Of a stretch of DNA of 64,000 nt, positions 35,051 to 46,205 are shown piece after piece. Each line of letters opens with the position of its first letter. Within the stretch, counting starts at the first letter, position 1. Source of the stretch: Lunularia cruciata. Its lineage: Eukaryota; Streptophyta; Marchantiopsida; Lunulariales; Lunulariaceae. The notes under the pieces were generated by a model that made no database searches, was not told where the DNA came from, and saw only the letters and a program-made list of their open reading frames with translations. Both the position numbers and the translations under genes were made by a program. The stretch spans positions 64,174,944-64,238,943 of the forward strand of contig OX419755.1 of NCBI GenBank assembly GCA_948567375.1, written 5' to 3'.

Positions 35051-35950
35051 TGTACTTAAATGTAATCTTTTCCCATCATGGCTTATCTCGAGTGCTCATC
35101 ACCAATAGAGGTACTCAATTCACTATTTTGTTTTGGAGAACTCTCTTTGGGTTCTTCAAAACCAAATTGGCTATGTCCATAGCTTACCATCCATGGACCG
35201 ATGGACAAACATAGAGGGAAAATTGCACTATTGAAGACATGCTTTGGGGCTTTACTCTAGATGAGCAAGAGAGTTGGGACACCTTACTCCCATTGGTGGA
35301 ATTTATGTACAACAAGTGAATGCTTCCACACAAGTCACACCATTCTTCCTCATGTATGGAGAGCATCCTTTCACACCTTCAAGCTTGATGAAGGTCTGTC
35401 TAGTGGCTATCAAGTTAGACATTGTCAACACTTTTGTTTCTAGAATCCAACAAGGAGAAGAGCACGCCAAGCATAGGTTCCATCTCACCCAAAACTGGCA
35501 AAAGTAGTATGCAAATGCACATTGTCAACAAATAGAGTTCAATGTGGGAGATCAAGTCTTCTTGTCAACCACCAACCTCAAGTTAGTTGGTCCTCATAAG
35601 CTCAGATCTCATTTCATTGGACCTTTCTCCATCTTGCATCACATTGGAGCTATGGCCTATCACCTCGAGCTCCCGCCACATATGAAGATCCACCCAGTGT
35701 TTGATGTTTCCTTATTATGCCTACATGCTCCTCGACCACCCCACTTCTCTTCCATCCAAGAAAGTTGACCTTGTTTAACCCTGGTTGATAACGTAGAGGA
35801 GTATGAAATCAAATGCATTCTCCAAAAGTGCATCCAAGGTACCCGCCATCCATGTGTGGAATACCTAGTACACTTGAAAAGGTACTCCTTTTATGAGGCT
35901 ACATGGGAGCCAGCAGCACTAGTGTTAGTGAAATCCTTTGAGCAATAGCT
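35051..35950 (+). pseudogene. Element A integrase (3' part) and chromodomain
   Basis: The frame continues from 23390: YLNVIFSHHGLSRVLITNRGTQF, where the second catalytic Asp (usual SDRG) has become Asn. Then AMSIAYHPWTDGQT is followed by a TAG at the codon of the catalytic Glu position, and CTIEDMLWGF. Downstream are LRSHFIGPFSILHHIGAMAY and HPVFDVSLL, then a chromodomain at about 35785-35949: VDNVEEYEIKCILQ, EYLVHLKRYSFYEATWEP. The chromodomain places element A among the chromoviruses. Confidence 0.9.
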
Positions 35951-35973
35951 TCACAACAAGGACGTTGCGTCTT

Positions 35974-35987
35974 AAAAGGAGAGAGGT
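35974..35987 (+). promoter_or_regulatory. Polypurine tract of element A
   Basis: AAAAGGAGAGAGG just before the 3' LTR start at 35989. Confidence 0.8.
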
Positions 35988-35988
35988 T

Positions 35989-36741
35989 TGTAATACCAAT
36001 AGCTAGAAAGATGATCTAGAGATGAAATTTGGTTTGGTAACATCTTTAAGTATGTTATACATGAGGGAATAATTAGGTAAGCTAGAGGTATCACCAAAAG
36101 AGTACTTCTTCTAATAGGCCAGAAACCAAAACATGATTAGAAACTTTAGAATCAATAGCTAGGCATATGATCTAGAGGTGAAACTTGGGTTGGTGACATT
36201 TGGAAGGATGTTACACACGATGGAGAACATATATCAGATAGAGGTATCATCAAAAGATCACTTCTACTAATGGGTAGAAGCCAAAAATAGCTTGAAAACT
36301 TTAAAGCTATTTTTGGAGGCCTAAACGGATGAATTAGGCCTCAAAAATAGAAAAATTCATCCCCCTCAGGTAAAAAAGGCTTGCCTTCTCCCACATGATT
36401 TGTCTTGTTGAGAGCTTTCCAATGGTACCTTACCCATGTGATTTTGAGCTTCTTACAAGAAGATTCCCTAAATATTCCCTTTGATCAATCTCATTTGACC
36501 AACAAGATAGGACAAGGATTGACATCTCACCCATCCAAACAACTAATACAAGGATGGAGCTCCCTGACAGATCACCAATCCATGTATTTGATCTAAGGGT
36601 GGAGCTTCCTTTGAGGGGATCCTCTTTGTTATATAATCAAGAGAAGCTTCCTATATAAAGCTTCCTTTGGGGCATCAGAAGATTGAGTGTGAAATCTGTG
36701 TTTTCTCTCTTGGAAAGTTCTCTTGTCCTCAGAGTATTACA
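35989..36741 (+). repeat. 3' LTR of element A (753 bp)
   Basis: TGTAATACCAATAGC...CAGAGTATTACA. It matches the 5' LTR at 18519-19260 with many substitutions and a short duplication near 36640-36665 (AGCTTCCT repeated). Confidence 0.9.
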
Positions 36742-36746
36742 AGTTT

Positions 36747-38089
36747 GAACCACACAACTTTAGAGCATTCACTCTACTCATCATGGAAATATCATATTTG
36801 CAAGCAATGAAAACAATATTTTAGGCTATAGCAACATCAAGTCAGAATTGACAATGTGTGCACCACAAAGAAGTTCTATCAACAAGGTGCACTTCATTTC
36901 AAGGTGTAAGTAATAGTGCAAGTGAGTCTGAAGTTTCAATGCAAAGTGATTGGAGTATTTACACACCTAAATCTTACCATTCTAGGAGAATTTGAGTTAC
37001 TATCTATAAGTTGAACTATTCTTGCACTTCATACTTGTCTTTAGAGAGGACTAATATCAAAGTTATGGATTTAGAAACAATTTTTTCAATAAGTAGTTAT
37101 TGATCTTCAAGTGCTTGTTCAAAAATTTGTCAAAAACTTAAAACCATGTATCACAAACATACTTAATATACCCCAATAGTGGAGAGTTGAAAACATAATT
37201 AGAGATTGGTTAAGTGCTAGTTAAACTATAATTTTTTACTTCATTCTCTTGTTGTTGAGGCACATAAAAAGAATTTAATGTGGATTGATTTGTGGATTAG
37301 CAACTCAAACTAGGATAATTTTGTAAGCATTTATGTATCTATTTGAAACCAAGGATGTATTTCTCTTTTTTAAGAAATTGATTTATTTGGATGTTTGTCA
37401 CTCAAAGAACAAAAAATATACTATATAGATATTCACAACAATAGCCTTCAATGGTAATAACAAAGCTAACATCCTTGCACATATAATAGCTCTAATAGAG
37501 AACACTAATAATTTGTAATGAATTTGTCAATCACTAAATGTGTTCTCAAAAATTGTAGATTACAATGATATAGCTTTTATGTCAAACCAATCAAAAAGAT
37601 GAGATATTGGTATATCAAAGTTTTTTGCATTAGTTCTACATGTATATTTCTATGTTCACTTGTGAGCCATTGTAAGTTATTAGCTTAGAGTCAAGATGAA
37701 GAAGTGATTTGAAGATATTTCCTACACTTGTACTATGGACAAGTACAATCATTAATCCTTTAATTTGCATGTATTTAGTCAAAAGATAGATAACCTGATC
37801 AAGATCAAGATCAGGTTCAATCATAATTAATAATTGACTTATTGTTTGAGGATTTTTTGATGTGGTTACAATGACCTACTTCAAGCTCTAAAGGTAGTAT
37901 AACTAAGGAGAGGGAATTGCATTGATATATCTTGATCATTAGACCAAAGTAATACAATAGTAGTATGTCCTTAAAAACTTGTTATAATCAAATATATCCA
38001 ATTGCATGCACCTTTGTGTATCTTGTTTAAATACCGTTTCAGATTTTATCTTAAGCATGTGGCTTTGGAAATTGAAACAAATCAGTTGA
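36747..38089. pseudogene. Unknown decayed ORF, right half, then unassigned AT-rich DNA
   Basis: The first about 210 bases continue the frame of 18361-18518 (EPHNFRAFTLLIMEISYLQA, one stop, then AIATSSQN). Beyond about 36960 stops are frequent in all frames and I recognise nothing. A 62-codon minus run at 37636-37824 has no support. Confidence 0.35.
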
Positions 38090-38197
38090 CCTTTTATGCA
38101 AGAAAGAATATGTTGAGGGAATGGAGCTTTATTCTAATTGCTTGATAGGAACATATAAGTCTTGACCTCATCATATACTTGTCCAAGATGGATCAAG

Positions 38198-38200
<3 letters not shown>

Positions 38201-38284
<84 letters not shown>
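38201..38284. repeat. (AT)42 microsatellite inside element D integrase
   Basis: 84 bases of uninterrupted AT repeat. The flanks are integrase sequence on both sides (DQGHI before, IVVFVDKLS after), matching GQIT-IMVFVDKLS of B1 without a gap, so the repeat arose by expansion inside the codons after GQ/GH. Confidence 0.9.
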
Positions 38285-38287
<3 letters not shown>

Positions 38288-38438
38288 CATTGTGGTGTTT
38301 GTGGATAAACTTAGCATGTAGATTCACTTGGCACCTACTATAGATACCTTGGATGCCCCAATGTTAGCCAAGATTTACTTTGACATTGTCTTCAAGCAGC
38401 ATGGGATGCCAAGGTTTCTTGTTGTTGACCGTGATCCT

Positions 38439-41400
38439 TGTGGTACCCACATTTTTTTACTTTGATTATTTAAGGGGTTTTTCAAAAAAGAAGTGTACAG
38501 TTGAAGAGGAATTAAGTGCGAAGGATGGAAGAAAGAAGATGATTCACACTTTTGTGTCAACCCGAAGAAAGTTACCTCGGGTCAGTAATTGTCAGCACTC
38601 AGATTGGATTTGTCGGAGTTCAACCCGAAGTAAGGAGACTTTGCCTTGGGGTGATCAACTTGATGCAAAGATAGTGTAACAAATTTCCTTCGGGGTTGGA
38701 AATTCAAGATTGTACCACACACAAAAATGGCTAAGGCACAAGTGGGAGAAATTGACAATGACGGGAGAAGTGCATGCAAAAGGTGTGATTTCTTGATAGA
38801 CAAGCATTCAAAGAATGACTAAGAAATGTCAGACTATAAAGTCAGGTTTTGAATCACGAAAGAGACAAATGACAGGTGATTTTGTTTGCCTATGCATAGT
38901 TGTCCTAAGGGAGACCAAAGAAGAGGAGTGGTAGTGAGCGAAGTTTTGGAGAATCTAGAGGGATTTAGAGTTGCACGTCCAAGGGGAATTGTCTTGCAGA
39001 AGCATATCACAAAGGAGATTAGAACAAAGGGAATAATAAAGTGCCCCACATTGACAGTGAGGAACCCAATGAGTAGGCGGTTAGACAAGATGGCTTGCAT
39101 CAAAGTTCTCTATAAACTTTGTATTACCTTCCTTGCATGGAATTGGAACTTGAGCTTTCCTAATTTCATGGTAGAGATCACGGCCAATAAATATGTAGAT
39201 GGGCCGGCAACAATAGGGAAGGGAGGCAATCTGATCAATGGATAAAGTTGGATTGGAGGTTGGTCCTTGGAAGAGAGAGTGGAGAGGAGCATGGGGCTAT
39301 GTTCTTGTGGAAAGGAGAAGTTGCAGAAGAAACCTAAGAAATCAGAAACTTGTTCACCTCAAAGCATACAAAGAATGGAAACAAGGTGGAGACCTATCAG
39401 GACCTAGTGCAAAGAAGTATCATAGGTGCGATGATTGTGTTGTTAAAATCCAAACGCACCTCTTATGTTACTAAGCAACAGGTGGTGTTCTTCCATAAAA
39501 TGATTGCAAGAGAGCCAATCAATTGGGCAAAGTGTTCTATCAGTGGATGCAACAAATGGTGATGAATTAGAGGAGTTTGACACCACCGCATTATTTTGTT
39601 CCTTTTGCAATGCATTTTTATGTTGGGTTGAATTTGCTAAGTAGCAATGAGAAGAAGAAGGTTGTATCTCAATTCCATCTCGATCTATATCAAGAAGCCA
39701 ATGACAAGGAGCAACAATATATTTGGCAAGTGAGAAGCAATGACTACCATTATGCAAGAATAGGATATGATAGAAAGATGTTTGTACCCCTGCCAAGAAA
39801 GAAGAAGAGAAGTTGACCTAAGGTGGAGAGCTCACTAGTGTAGCCCCAAAAGTTAAGAAGGGTTGGGCAGAAAGAAGGAAAGCAAATCTAGCATATTACA
39901 CCTGAAGAGAGGAAGGTGAATCAGAGTTTGTGTCAGAGGGATCAAAAAGAAGAAGTAGAGTTAACCCTGTGAAGTGAAGAATCCAGCAAGGAGAGTGAGG
40001 GTGAAGCCAAGGTGCAAAAGGATCAAGAGAAGGTGACTTCCTTGCAGGAAGAAATTGAGCAAGAGGAGGTAGGAGAAGGAACAATGGCGGAGTTAGTGAT
40101 TGAAGGAGAAGAAGGATTGGTGGCCAAGCCAAGACAATACATGCAGGAAGGAGAAAGTTCAAAGGCAGCCCATCAAATCATCAATTTGGATGATGATGAA
40201 AGTTTAGAGGATGATGTATCATTGACAGTACAAAGATCCCAACTTTGTAGTAAAGCATCAAACTCAAAAGAGAAGAGGAAGAAGGATGTAAGGATGTAGA
40301 GTACCTTCAAGATGTTGTATATTTGCTATTGTTGCAGATGGAGAAGAAGGAGGAGGAGATGCATAGCAAACATCCCGATGTGCAGAATGTATTGCAGGTG
40401 TTAGAGAGATTAGAATCTGAGAATCTGAAGTTGCAGGAGAGTATGACCAAAGGAGAGGAAGAACAAAAAATACTACGAGTAGATGCAGCATTGTAGAAGA
40501 AGATAAATGAATCTGCAAGAGAAGTTTGAAAAGCAAGGAAAGGAGTTAGCAATAAAAGTGAAGGAAGTTACGCAAGAGAGACTTTGGGAAGAGAAGTTAC
40601 AAGCCGAAGTAAAGTCAGAGCAAGACAATAGAAGGGAGTTAGTTGGATCCAAGGAGGAGGAGCTCGATGCATTCTGACGGAAGGTAGAGGAGAGGACAGC
40701 AGCCTGGCAATGGGAATTAACCAAGCGCCATCAAGAAGAAGGGAGGCTGAGAGATCTTGTGAAGACATTAGAGGCAAAGATCAATTAGTATGTGAAGGAG
40801 TTGGAGGATTGCACAGCGGAGTATGAGGAGGAGTTGAAGATAAGTAAAGTTGTGATGGAGGAGGAGAGATAGAAGAAGCAATCAGCGGAAATAGTTGAAG
40901 AAGTGATCATAGAGATGAAGGCAAGGTTAACCAGTGAACCCAAAGTAAGAATGGAGGAATTGAGGTTACACGAGTTACGATTGCTTGTCCAAGAGACGAG
41001 GAGTAATAATGCAAAGGACAAGGACTTGAATGCCTTGTTAATTAGTCTTAGAACTTGGATAGATAGGAAGATGTTAGATGTAGAGAATAACATTTCTATC
41101 AGGCTAGGTTTGGTTAAATTGGAGTTAGATAATCTTTGGAATACTGGATATATCAGACCCAAAGTAAGAGAAGTAGGAGTGCAAGTGTCTTTGGATCAGT
41201 TTTCTGAGCCATAAGAGAAGAGTGGATTGCAAGATAAGGAGGAAGACAGATTACCTATGAGGTTGATTGAAGATCAGAGTAAAGACGTTTTAGAATTCAT
41301 AGAAGAGTTAGTAGTTGTAGAACCCAAAGTACATGAGGTGAAGGGATTTTCTTTGGGTTTGGAAGCCAAAGTGGAAGTAGACATCAGATTGGATTAGGAC

Positions 41401-42194
41401 CAATTTTGAGATAGGAAGAGGCAGATATGAGGAGGTGCATTGTCATTTTGGATCTATAGGTTGGTAAAGTTGTTAGGAAACAATTTAGGAAGTTAGATAA
41501 TTGCTGAAGTGATCTGCCTATTTAAAGGAGGCCTTTGTAGTAAAATGTTATTTAGTGTTCATATTCTGAGAATAGATAAAGCAAAATGTTGAGTTTAGTA
41601 CTTGTTGCTTGGGCTTAATTCCGAGAATCAATTTTGTGTGTGTGTTTGTGAGTGTTGGGAGAAATTTGAAGTGCAAGTCAGTGTGCTTGTTGGATGTTGA
41701 ATTTTGTAGCCTTGATCTTCAATCTATGTGTTTGATCCTGAGTGAAGTGCAATCGAAGCAATGTCTTGATAGGTCTGAGAGGAATTATAGTGTTGGTAGG
41801 ATTTTGCATTTGTGAATGCAATGTTGAGTTGATGTGAAGCAATTTTGATCAAGGAAGTTGTGCCTTTAGTGGAGAGGTGGAACACAATTCTGAGGTGAAG
41901 TCATTTTGTAGCAAAATAGCCATGTTTGGGAGAGACTGACTCATCACAATCAAGATTTGTTCGGACAAAATTGAACAAGTTGTGATTAAGGAGTGTTAAT
42001 TTGTGACAAGACTGCAATCTAGTGCTTGTTACTCTCTTCTAGGTGCAATTTCTACCTGAGAGATTAAAGATGCAACCAAGACGAACTATTTGTTACCATT
42101 TCACTTTTTATTTGACCAATTCTGAATTGTATCTATGCGTGAACAAACTTCACTTACATATTACTGCAAAAGTGATATTTACCAAGTTGTCACA
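38439..42194 (+). mobile_element. Insertion C: 3.8-kb TG..CA element coding a coiled-coil protein, no pol
   Basis: Starts TGTGGTACCCAC and ends AGTTGTCACA, with a perfect 5-bp duplication ATCCT at 38434-38438 and 42195-42199 in element D's integrase. The size, the TG..CA ends and the 5-bp duplication fit an LTR-type non-autonomous element. I could not find matching direct LTRs, a PBS or any pol motif. The right part has a TATA-like CTATTTAAAGG at about 41518. It may be a decayed or rearranged large non-autonomous LTR element, or an unrecognised class. Confidence 0.6.
38886..41390 (+). pseudogene. Broken ORF of insertion C: unknown N-terminal part and coiled coil
   Basis: Three open stretches at 39577-39816, 40012-40299 and 40903-41214 share one frame. 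Another at 38886-39245 is in a different frame and includes FLAWNWNLSFPNFMVEITAN. The C-terminal half is rich in Glu, Lys and Leu with heptad spacing (e.g. QVLERLESENLKLQESMTKG and VRMEELRLHELRLLVQE) and ends near an IEELVVVEPKVHEVKG segment. It predicts a long coiled coil. I recognise no retrotransposon gag, transposase or cellular family. Confidence 0.5.
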
Positions 42195-43084
42195 ATCCTT
42201 GGTTCACTAGTAAATTATGGCAAGCTCTCTTCAAGCTACTTGGTACCAAGCTTGCCTAGTGTATAGCCTATCATCCTCAAATTAATAGGCCAACAAAGCG
42301 TGAAATTTGCACCTTGGAAGATATACTTTGTGCATTTGTCAATGTTCACCACACTAATTGGGATACTTGTCTTATAGTTACTAAGTTTACCTATAATAAT
42401 TTCAAGCAAGAAAGCATTGGTTTCTCTCTCTCTTCTTCTTCCTTAACTTATGCAAGATCCAATTTTTTTAGACTCCATCACATTCCTCATATTTCTATCT
42501 TCTTGTCCATGTTATCTAAATCCCTACACCAAGCCAAGTCTCATCTTCTTGTTGCTCAAAATTGGCAAAAGCAATTTGTTGATAAGCATCATCACAATCT
42601 CACTTTCCAACTAGGCAATAAGGTCATGCTTTCTTCCATTGACCGTCCTCTCTTGCTTGATACCCAAGTTTGTAAACTTGCATCTAATTGGATAGGTCTA
42701 TTTAAGATTGATCATATCATTTCTCTTGTTGCCTACTAACTTGCTCTTCCTAGTCATATATGGAACCATCATGTCTTCCATGTTTCAAAGTTAGAACCCT
42801 TTGTTTCTAACCCATCTTCCTTTTCCATTTGTGTCCAACTTCCTCCTCCTCCTCCCATCCTTGTTGATGATCATGAGGAATGCAAAGTTGATCATATGCT
42901 TGCATGTTATGACATCCAACATGGCCGCCAATAACACATAAAATATAAGGTCCATTGGAAAGAATAGCATCTTCCATATGCCACATGGGAGCCTTTTTCT
43001 CATCTCCAAAATGCACAAATCACCATACAAGAGTTCAAAGATTCCATAGCAACAAGAACGTCAACAACTAGTGGTGAGAGAATA

Positions 43085-43562
43085 TGTAATAATATGGAGT
43101 TATCAAACTAGTTAGCAGAGGCTAATGAATTAATAAAATAAGAAAAATATATATATGAATTCTAAAACTATTCTAGAAGTATCTAGGAAGCTTCTTGGTA
43201 GAATGTTCTAAAAGTACAAAAGAAGCTTCTTGGTGTGCAGCTTCTAGGTACCTTCCAAGGATTTGGTAATTGCACACCAAGTTAACAACTAGCTTAGCAT
43301 ATATGCCAAGTAGATGGCTTCTAACAGAAAATTTCCTCAGAAGCTTCTTGGGTAGTTTAGCTTGCACTCCAACAAGGTTGCTTTGAGAGGGAAGCTTTCT
43401 TGGAAGCTTTCTTGGAAACCTCTAAAGAGCCTTGTATTGTTTCACTTTAAATACCAAATCCCAAGCTCATGCTAAGCATTTGGAATTTCACTCATGTGAG
43501 AGTCCCAATATGATCTTACACTTTGATATTCTATTTCCTATTTCTCTCCTCAATCTTTTACA
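43085..43562 (+). repeat. 3' LTR of element D (478 bp)
   Basis: TGTAATAATATGGAG...CAATCTTTTACA. Clearly the B LTR, with an extra insertion near 43200. It retains TTCTAGAAG and GAAGCTTC dyads, and a decayed TATA region (TTTAAATACCAAATCCC near 43445). Confidence 0.85.
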
Positions 43563-44559
43563 ATATCAAATAGAAGACTCTAGAGAAACTTGAAAAGAAA
43601 AATAGTAGAGAAAGAAAACTACTCTCATTTATACTTCATACAAGTATAAATTTGCTTCTTTATTATGTTAACCATTAATTGTGTAGCCATACTTCTTAAT
43701 CCTTATGAAGATTCCTCAATACCTTACAACCAAGGAAGGTTTTAAGTACCTTATTAACCTAGTGAACTATAAGAAAGGTTCCTAATACACTCTAATTAGT
43801 CCTTTTATTAAATTTCCTAAGTATCTTCTAAAGGGTTTTTATAATATACATCAAATTTTTGTAAATTTACTATGATTAATTATCATATGAAAATAGATAA
43901 TTAGAATAGGATCTAACTATGATTAATAGTGCATTTCTTGATGGTTTTATTGAAGAAGAATTAATTTCCTTTTTTAATTCTTACAGAAGATAAAATATAG
44001 ATAGATGTTTCTGATCACCACTATAATTATTTGTAAAGAATATTGATGACACTAACATCATAAGTAGAAAATATTATTTTTTATAGAATTATAATACTGA
44101 TTTCTATAGAATATATTAAATATAAAATTCATTCATATCAAATTTTTATATGAAAGATCTATAGAAAATAAGCTTAGATACAAATGTTGAAGATATGAAA
44201 GAATTTGAAGCTACTTTTGATTACCCAAGTGAAACATATATAAAATATAGTACAGAAATTTTGTACAAAGAGAAAATAAATTATATTAATTAAATAATAC
44301 ATGTATATATTATTTTTTACATAGCAAATGTAATTTATAATCAACTTATAGGCATTCTATTAAAGTATAAACTATCTAAAAGTAAGGTTATGTATCATAC
44401 GTGTCATGAGTGTAATTAGCCATTTCACATCTAAAGATAAAAGCGGGAGTTTACCATTTTCCTATGCAATTTTACCTGATAGGATCAAATATATTAGTTA
44501 TGGAGAAGGAGAAAGAAAATTTATTTGTATTCCAAGAATAAATTATGATGCTCTAAGAA
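43563..44559. other. AT-rich stretch, nothing assigned
   Basis: About 25-30% GC with frequent stops in all frames. It may be the decayed upstream part of the Ty1/copia remnant that follows, but no motif is clear. Confidence 0.4.
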
Positions 44560-44900
44560 TACATATAATATAAAGTTAGGTAATCATCCATGAGATCTGC
44601 ATCAATATACTACTTTAATTGTGGGAGTGGCTCAATCTCTTGGTCTTTTAAGAAGGAAACAAATAGCAATAGCAATTTCATCACTAGAAGCTAAATATTA
44701 CGGCTAACAAAACGTCAATGCATGAGACCATCTGATTAACCACAAATATAGTGGAAAAGATTTTCTCCTACATTTTGATCCAAAGATTATCCTGATTGAT
44801 AACATGAGCGTCGAAGCCTTTACTAAGAGTCAATCTTTCGTACTTAGACTAGTACATGGACATAAACTCCGCTAGATACATAGAAAAATTGTTTTGATGA
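44560..44900 (+). pseudogene. Ty1/copia RNase H remnant
   Basis: Reads NCGSGSISWSFKKE, then after a frameshift QIAIAISSLEAKYYG, the hallmark (G)S(V)SWSSKKQ..VALSSTEAEY block of copia RNase H. Further on, IILIDNMSVEAFTKSQ and LVHGHKLR match the usual DN.SAI.L..NP / K.I...HFIR end in order. It is short and broken, and no LTR was found. Confidence 0.7.
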
Positions 44901-45480
44901 TCATTATTATATCTCATTCAATTCAAAAACTCTAAGTTTGACCTACCACAATCTAGCCACGAAATGTTATTCGCTGTAGCTGTAGGGCTTTATATTGGAA
45001 TAGTATAGAAATCCTGGGGTATATATTGCTTAGAACACTAATTAAAATGTAACAAAATATCTTTTATAGTAATGTGAATGCGTGGAGGAAGAAGAAGATA
45101 TATCAGTCGTTGTTATATATGCTTATGTCACACCGACGGTAATACTTAACGCGTTAGCTATAGCAATGCACCGGTCAGTAGGCACACGATCCGCGCTGAT
45201 GCCCAAAGTGACGTTATTTTCTTTATATTGAACATTCAATTTTGAAAACCTTTTCATTTCACAAATATTTAAATCTATGTTATTACATATAAGCTGACTT
45301 ACAGGTATTATTTGTTTTCAATTCCAAGTAAACCGAATTTTCATTTTATATATATACAAAATATATAGCCGCCTCTCTGTTTTATTTGGACACCGATCTT
45401 CTGTTTCTTCATAAAAACATTCAGGCAATGCTACAATAGATGGTTAGGACAGGTAAGTCATGAATTACTGCTTATTGTTT
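44901..45480. other. Intergenic stretch, nothing assigned
   Basis: A short GC-richer patch at about 45125-45220 (with CGCGTTAGCTATAGC and ACACGATCCGCGC) sits in otherwise AT-rich sequence. There is no ORF of note and no RNA gene recognised. Confidence 0.4.
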
Positions 45481-45485
45481 ATGTT

Positions 45486-45554
45486 ATCATTGAATGGATT
45501 CATTTCTCATCTAGTGTATTCCTTGTGTCATCATTGAATGGATTCATTTCTCAT
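45486..45554. repeat. 25-bp exact direct repeat, 44 bp apart
   Basis: The 25 bases beginning ATCATTGAATGGATTC occur at 45486-45510 and 45530-45554 without mismatch. The inter-repeat bases are unrelated. Confidence 0.85.
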
Positions 45555-45774
45555 ATAATTTTTTACTTCTGTCAATTTTTGAGACTTTTGCACCGAAAAT
45601 ACTTTTGCTCCTCTCTTCTCTGCATGTCTCGATGGTTTTATTCCAGTCATTCCTTTCTTCACATTCACACTCCTGCTGCATGGTATATCTTAACTCCAGT
45701 CCCTTCATACCCTCGAGCCTTGTCCAGGTCTCCAGCCTTTCTCCAGGTCCAGCGCTACTTACCACCTCTATCTG

Positions 45775-46205
45775 TTCATGGGCAAGTCCCCAGTCCAAAT
45801 CGGCCTCCTCTGGTCTGCCACTTATTGCTTCATCGCGTTAATTTCATCCTTGTTTCTCGTACCTTGCTGACTCACCTTCATCCACATCAGATTTACTGTT
45901 CATGGTCCTTGTTTTGCCCATGTTTGGCGCTAACCTTGTTTTTCACAGATCCTTCTCATTCTATTTATTGTTGTCCTAGTCCCAAGGTCCACATCGGCCT
46001 CCGCTGGTTGGCTACTTTCTGGTCATAGTATTCATTTTATCCTCGTTTCTTATACCATGCTGATTGACCTCCATCCACATCAGCCTTACTGTTCATGGTC
46101 ACTGTTCAGCCTACGTACCATGCTGACTCACCTCCATCCACATCAAACTTATGGTTCTTGGTCAATGTTCCGCCCATGTTAGGCTTTTCTTAGTGACTCA
46201 CCTCG
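45775..46205. repeat. Decayed tandem/dispersed repeat block
   Basis: The phrase ACCATGCTGACTCACCTCC followed by ATCCACATCA occurs three times (about 45868, 46051, 46118), each followed by a TTACTGTTCATGGTC-like phrase. The phrase ATCGGCCTCC(T/G)CTGG occurs twice (about 45798 and 45993). Spacing is about 190 then about 70 bp, so it is a partially duplicated module of roughly 70-190 bp. No coding sense is seen. Confidence 0.7.

Larger units (their letters stand above)
18519..36741 (+). mobile_element. Chromovirus A (Ty3/gypsy), full-length but decayed, with nested insertions
   Basis: The element is bounded by LTRs at 18519-19260 and 35989-36741 that start TGTAATACCAATAGC and end ATTACA. It has a PBS matching initiator tRNA-Met, gag with a zinc knuckle, protease, RT, RNase H, integrase, a C-terminal chromodomain and a polypurine tract. 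The target duplication is GGTTT (18514-18518) versus AGTTT (36742-36746), one mismatch. An 11.65-kb nest (23396-35045) interrupts the integrase; without it the element is about 6.6 kb, normal for a chromovirus. Many in-frame stops make it non-functional. Confidence 0.92.
38090..43562 (+). mobile_element. B-related chromovirus D, 5'-truncated, with insertion C
   Basis: From about 38150 the integrase is readable: SLDLIIYLSKMDQGHI, then (AT)42, then IVVFVDKLSMQIHLAPT and FKQHGMPRFLVVDRDP. It is cut at 38438 by insertion C and resumes at 42200 with WFTSKLWQALFKLLGTKLA and CTLEDILCAFVNVHHTNWD. A decayed chromodomain lies at about 42850-43060 (DDHEECKVDHMLACYDIQ, ATWEPFSHLQNAQ) and a 3' LTR at 43085-43562. 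Gag, protease, RT and the 5' LTR are absent or unreadable. It is more diverged than B1/B2 and forms a sister lineage. Confidence 0.85.

Noticed and set aside
43563-45480. tRNA, snRNA or organellar insert
   Set aside because: I looked for cloverleaf-type and organelle-gene sequence in the AT-rich stretches here and near 62-63 kb and found none that I could support.
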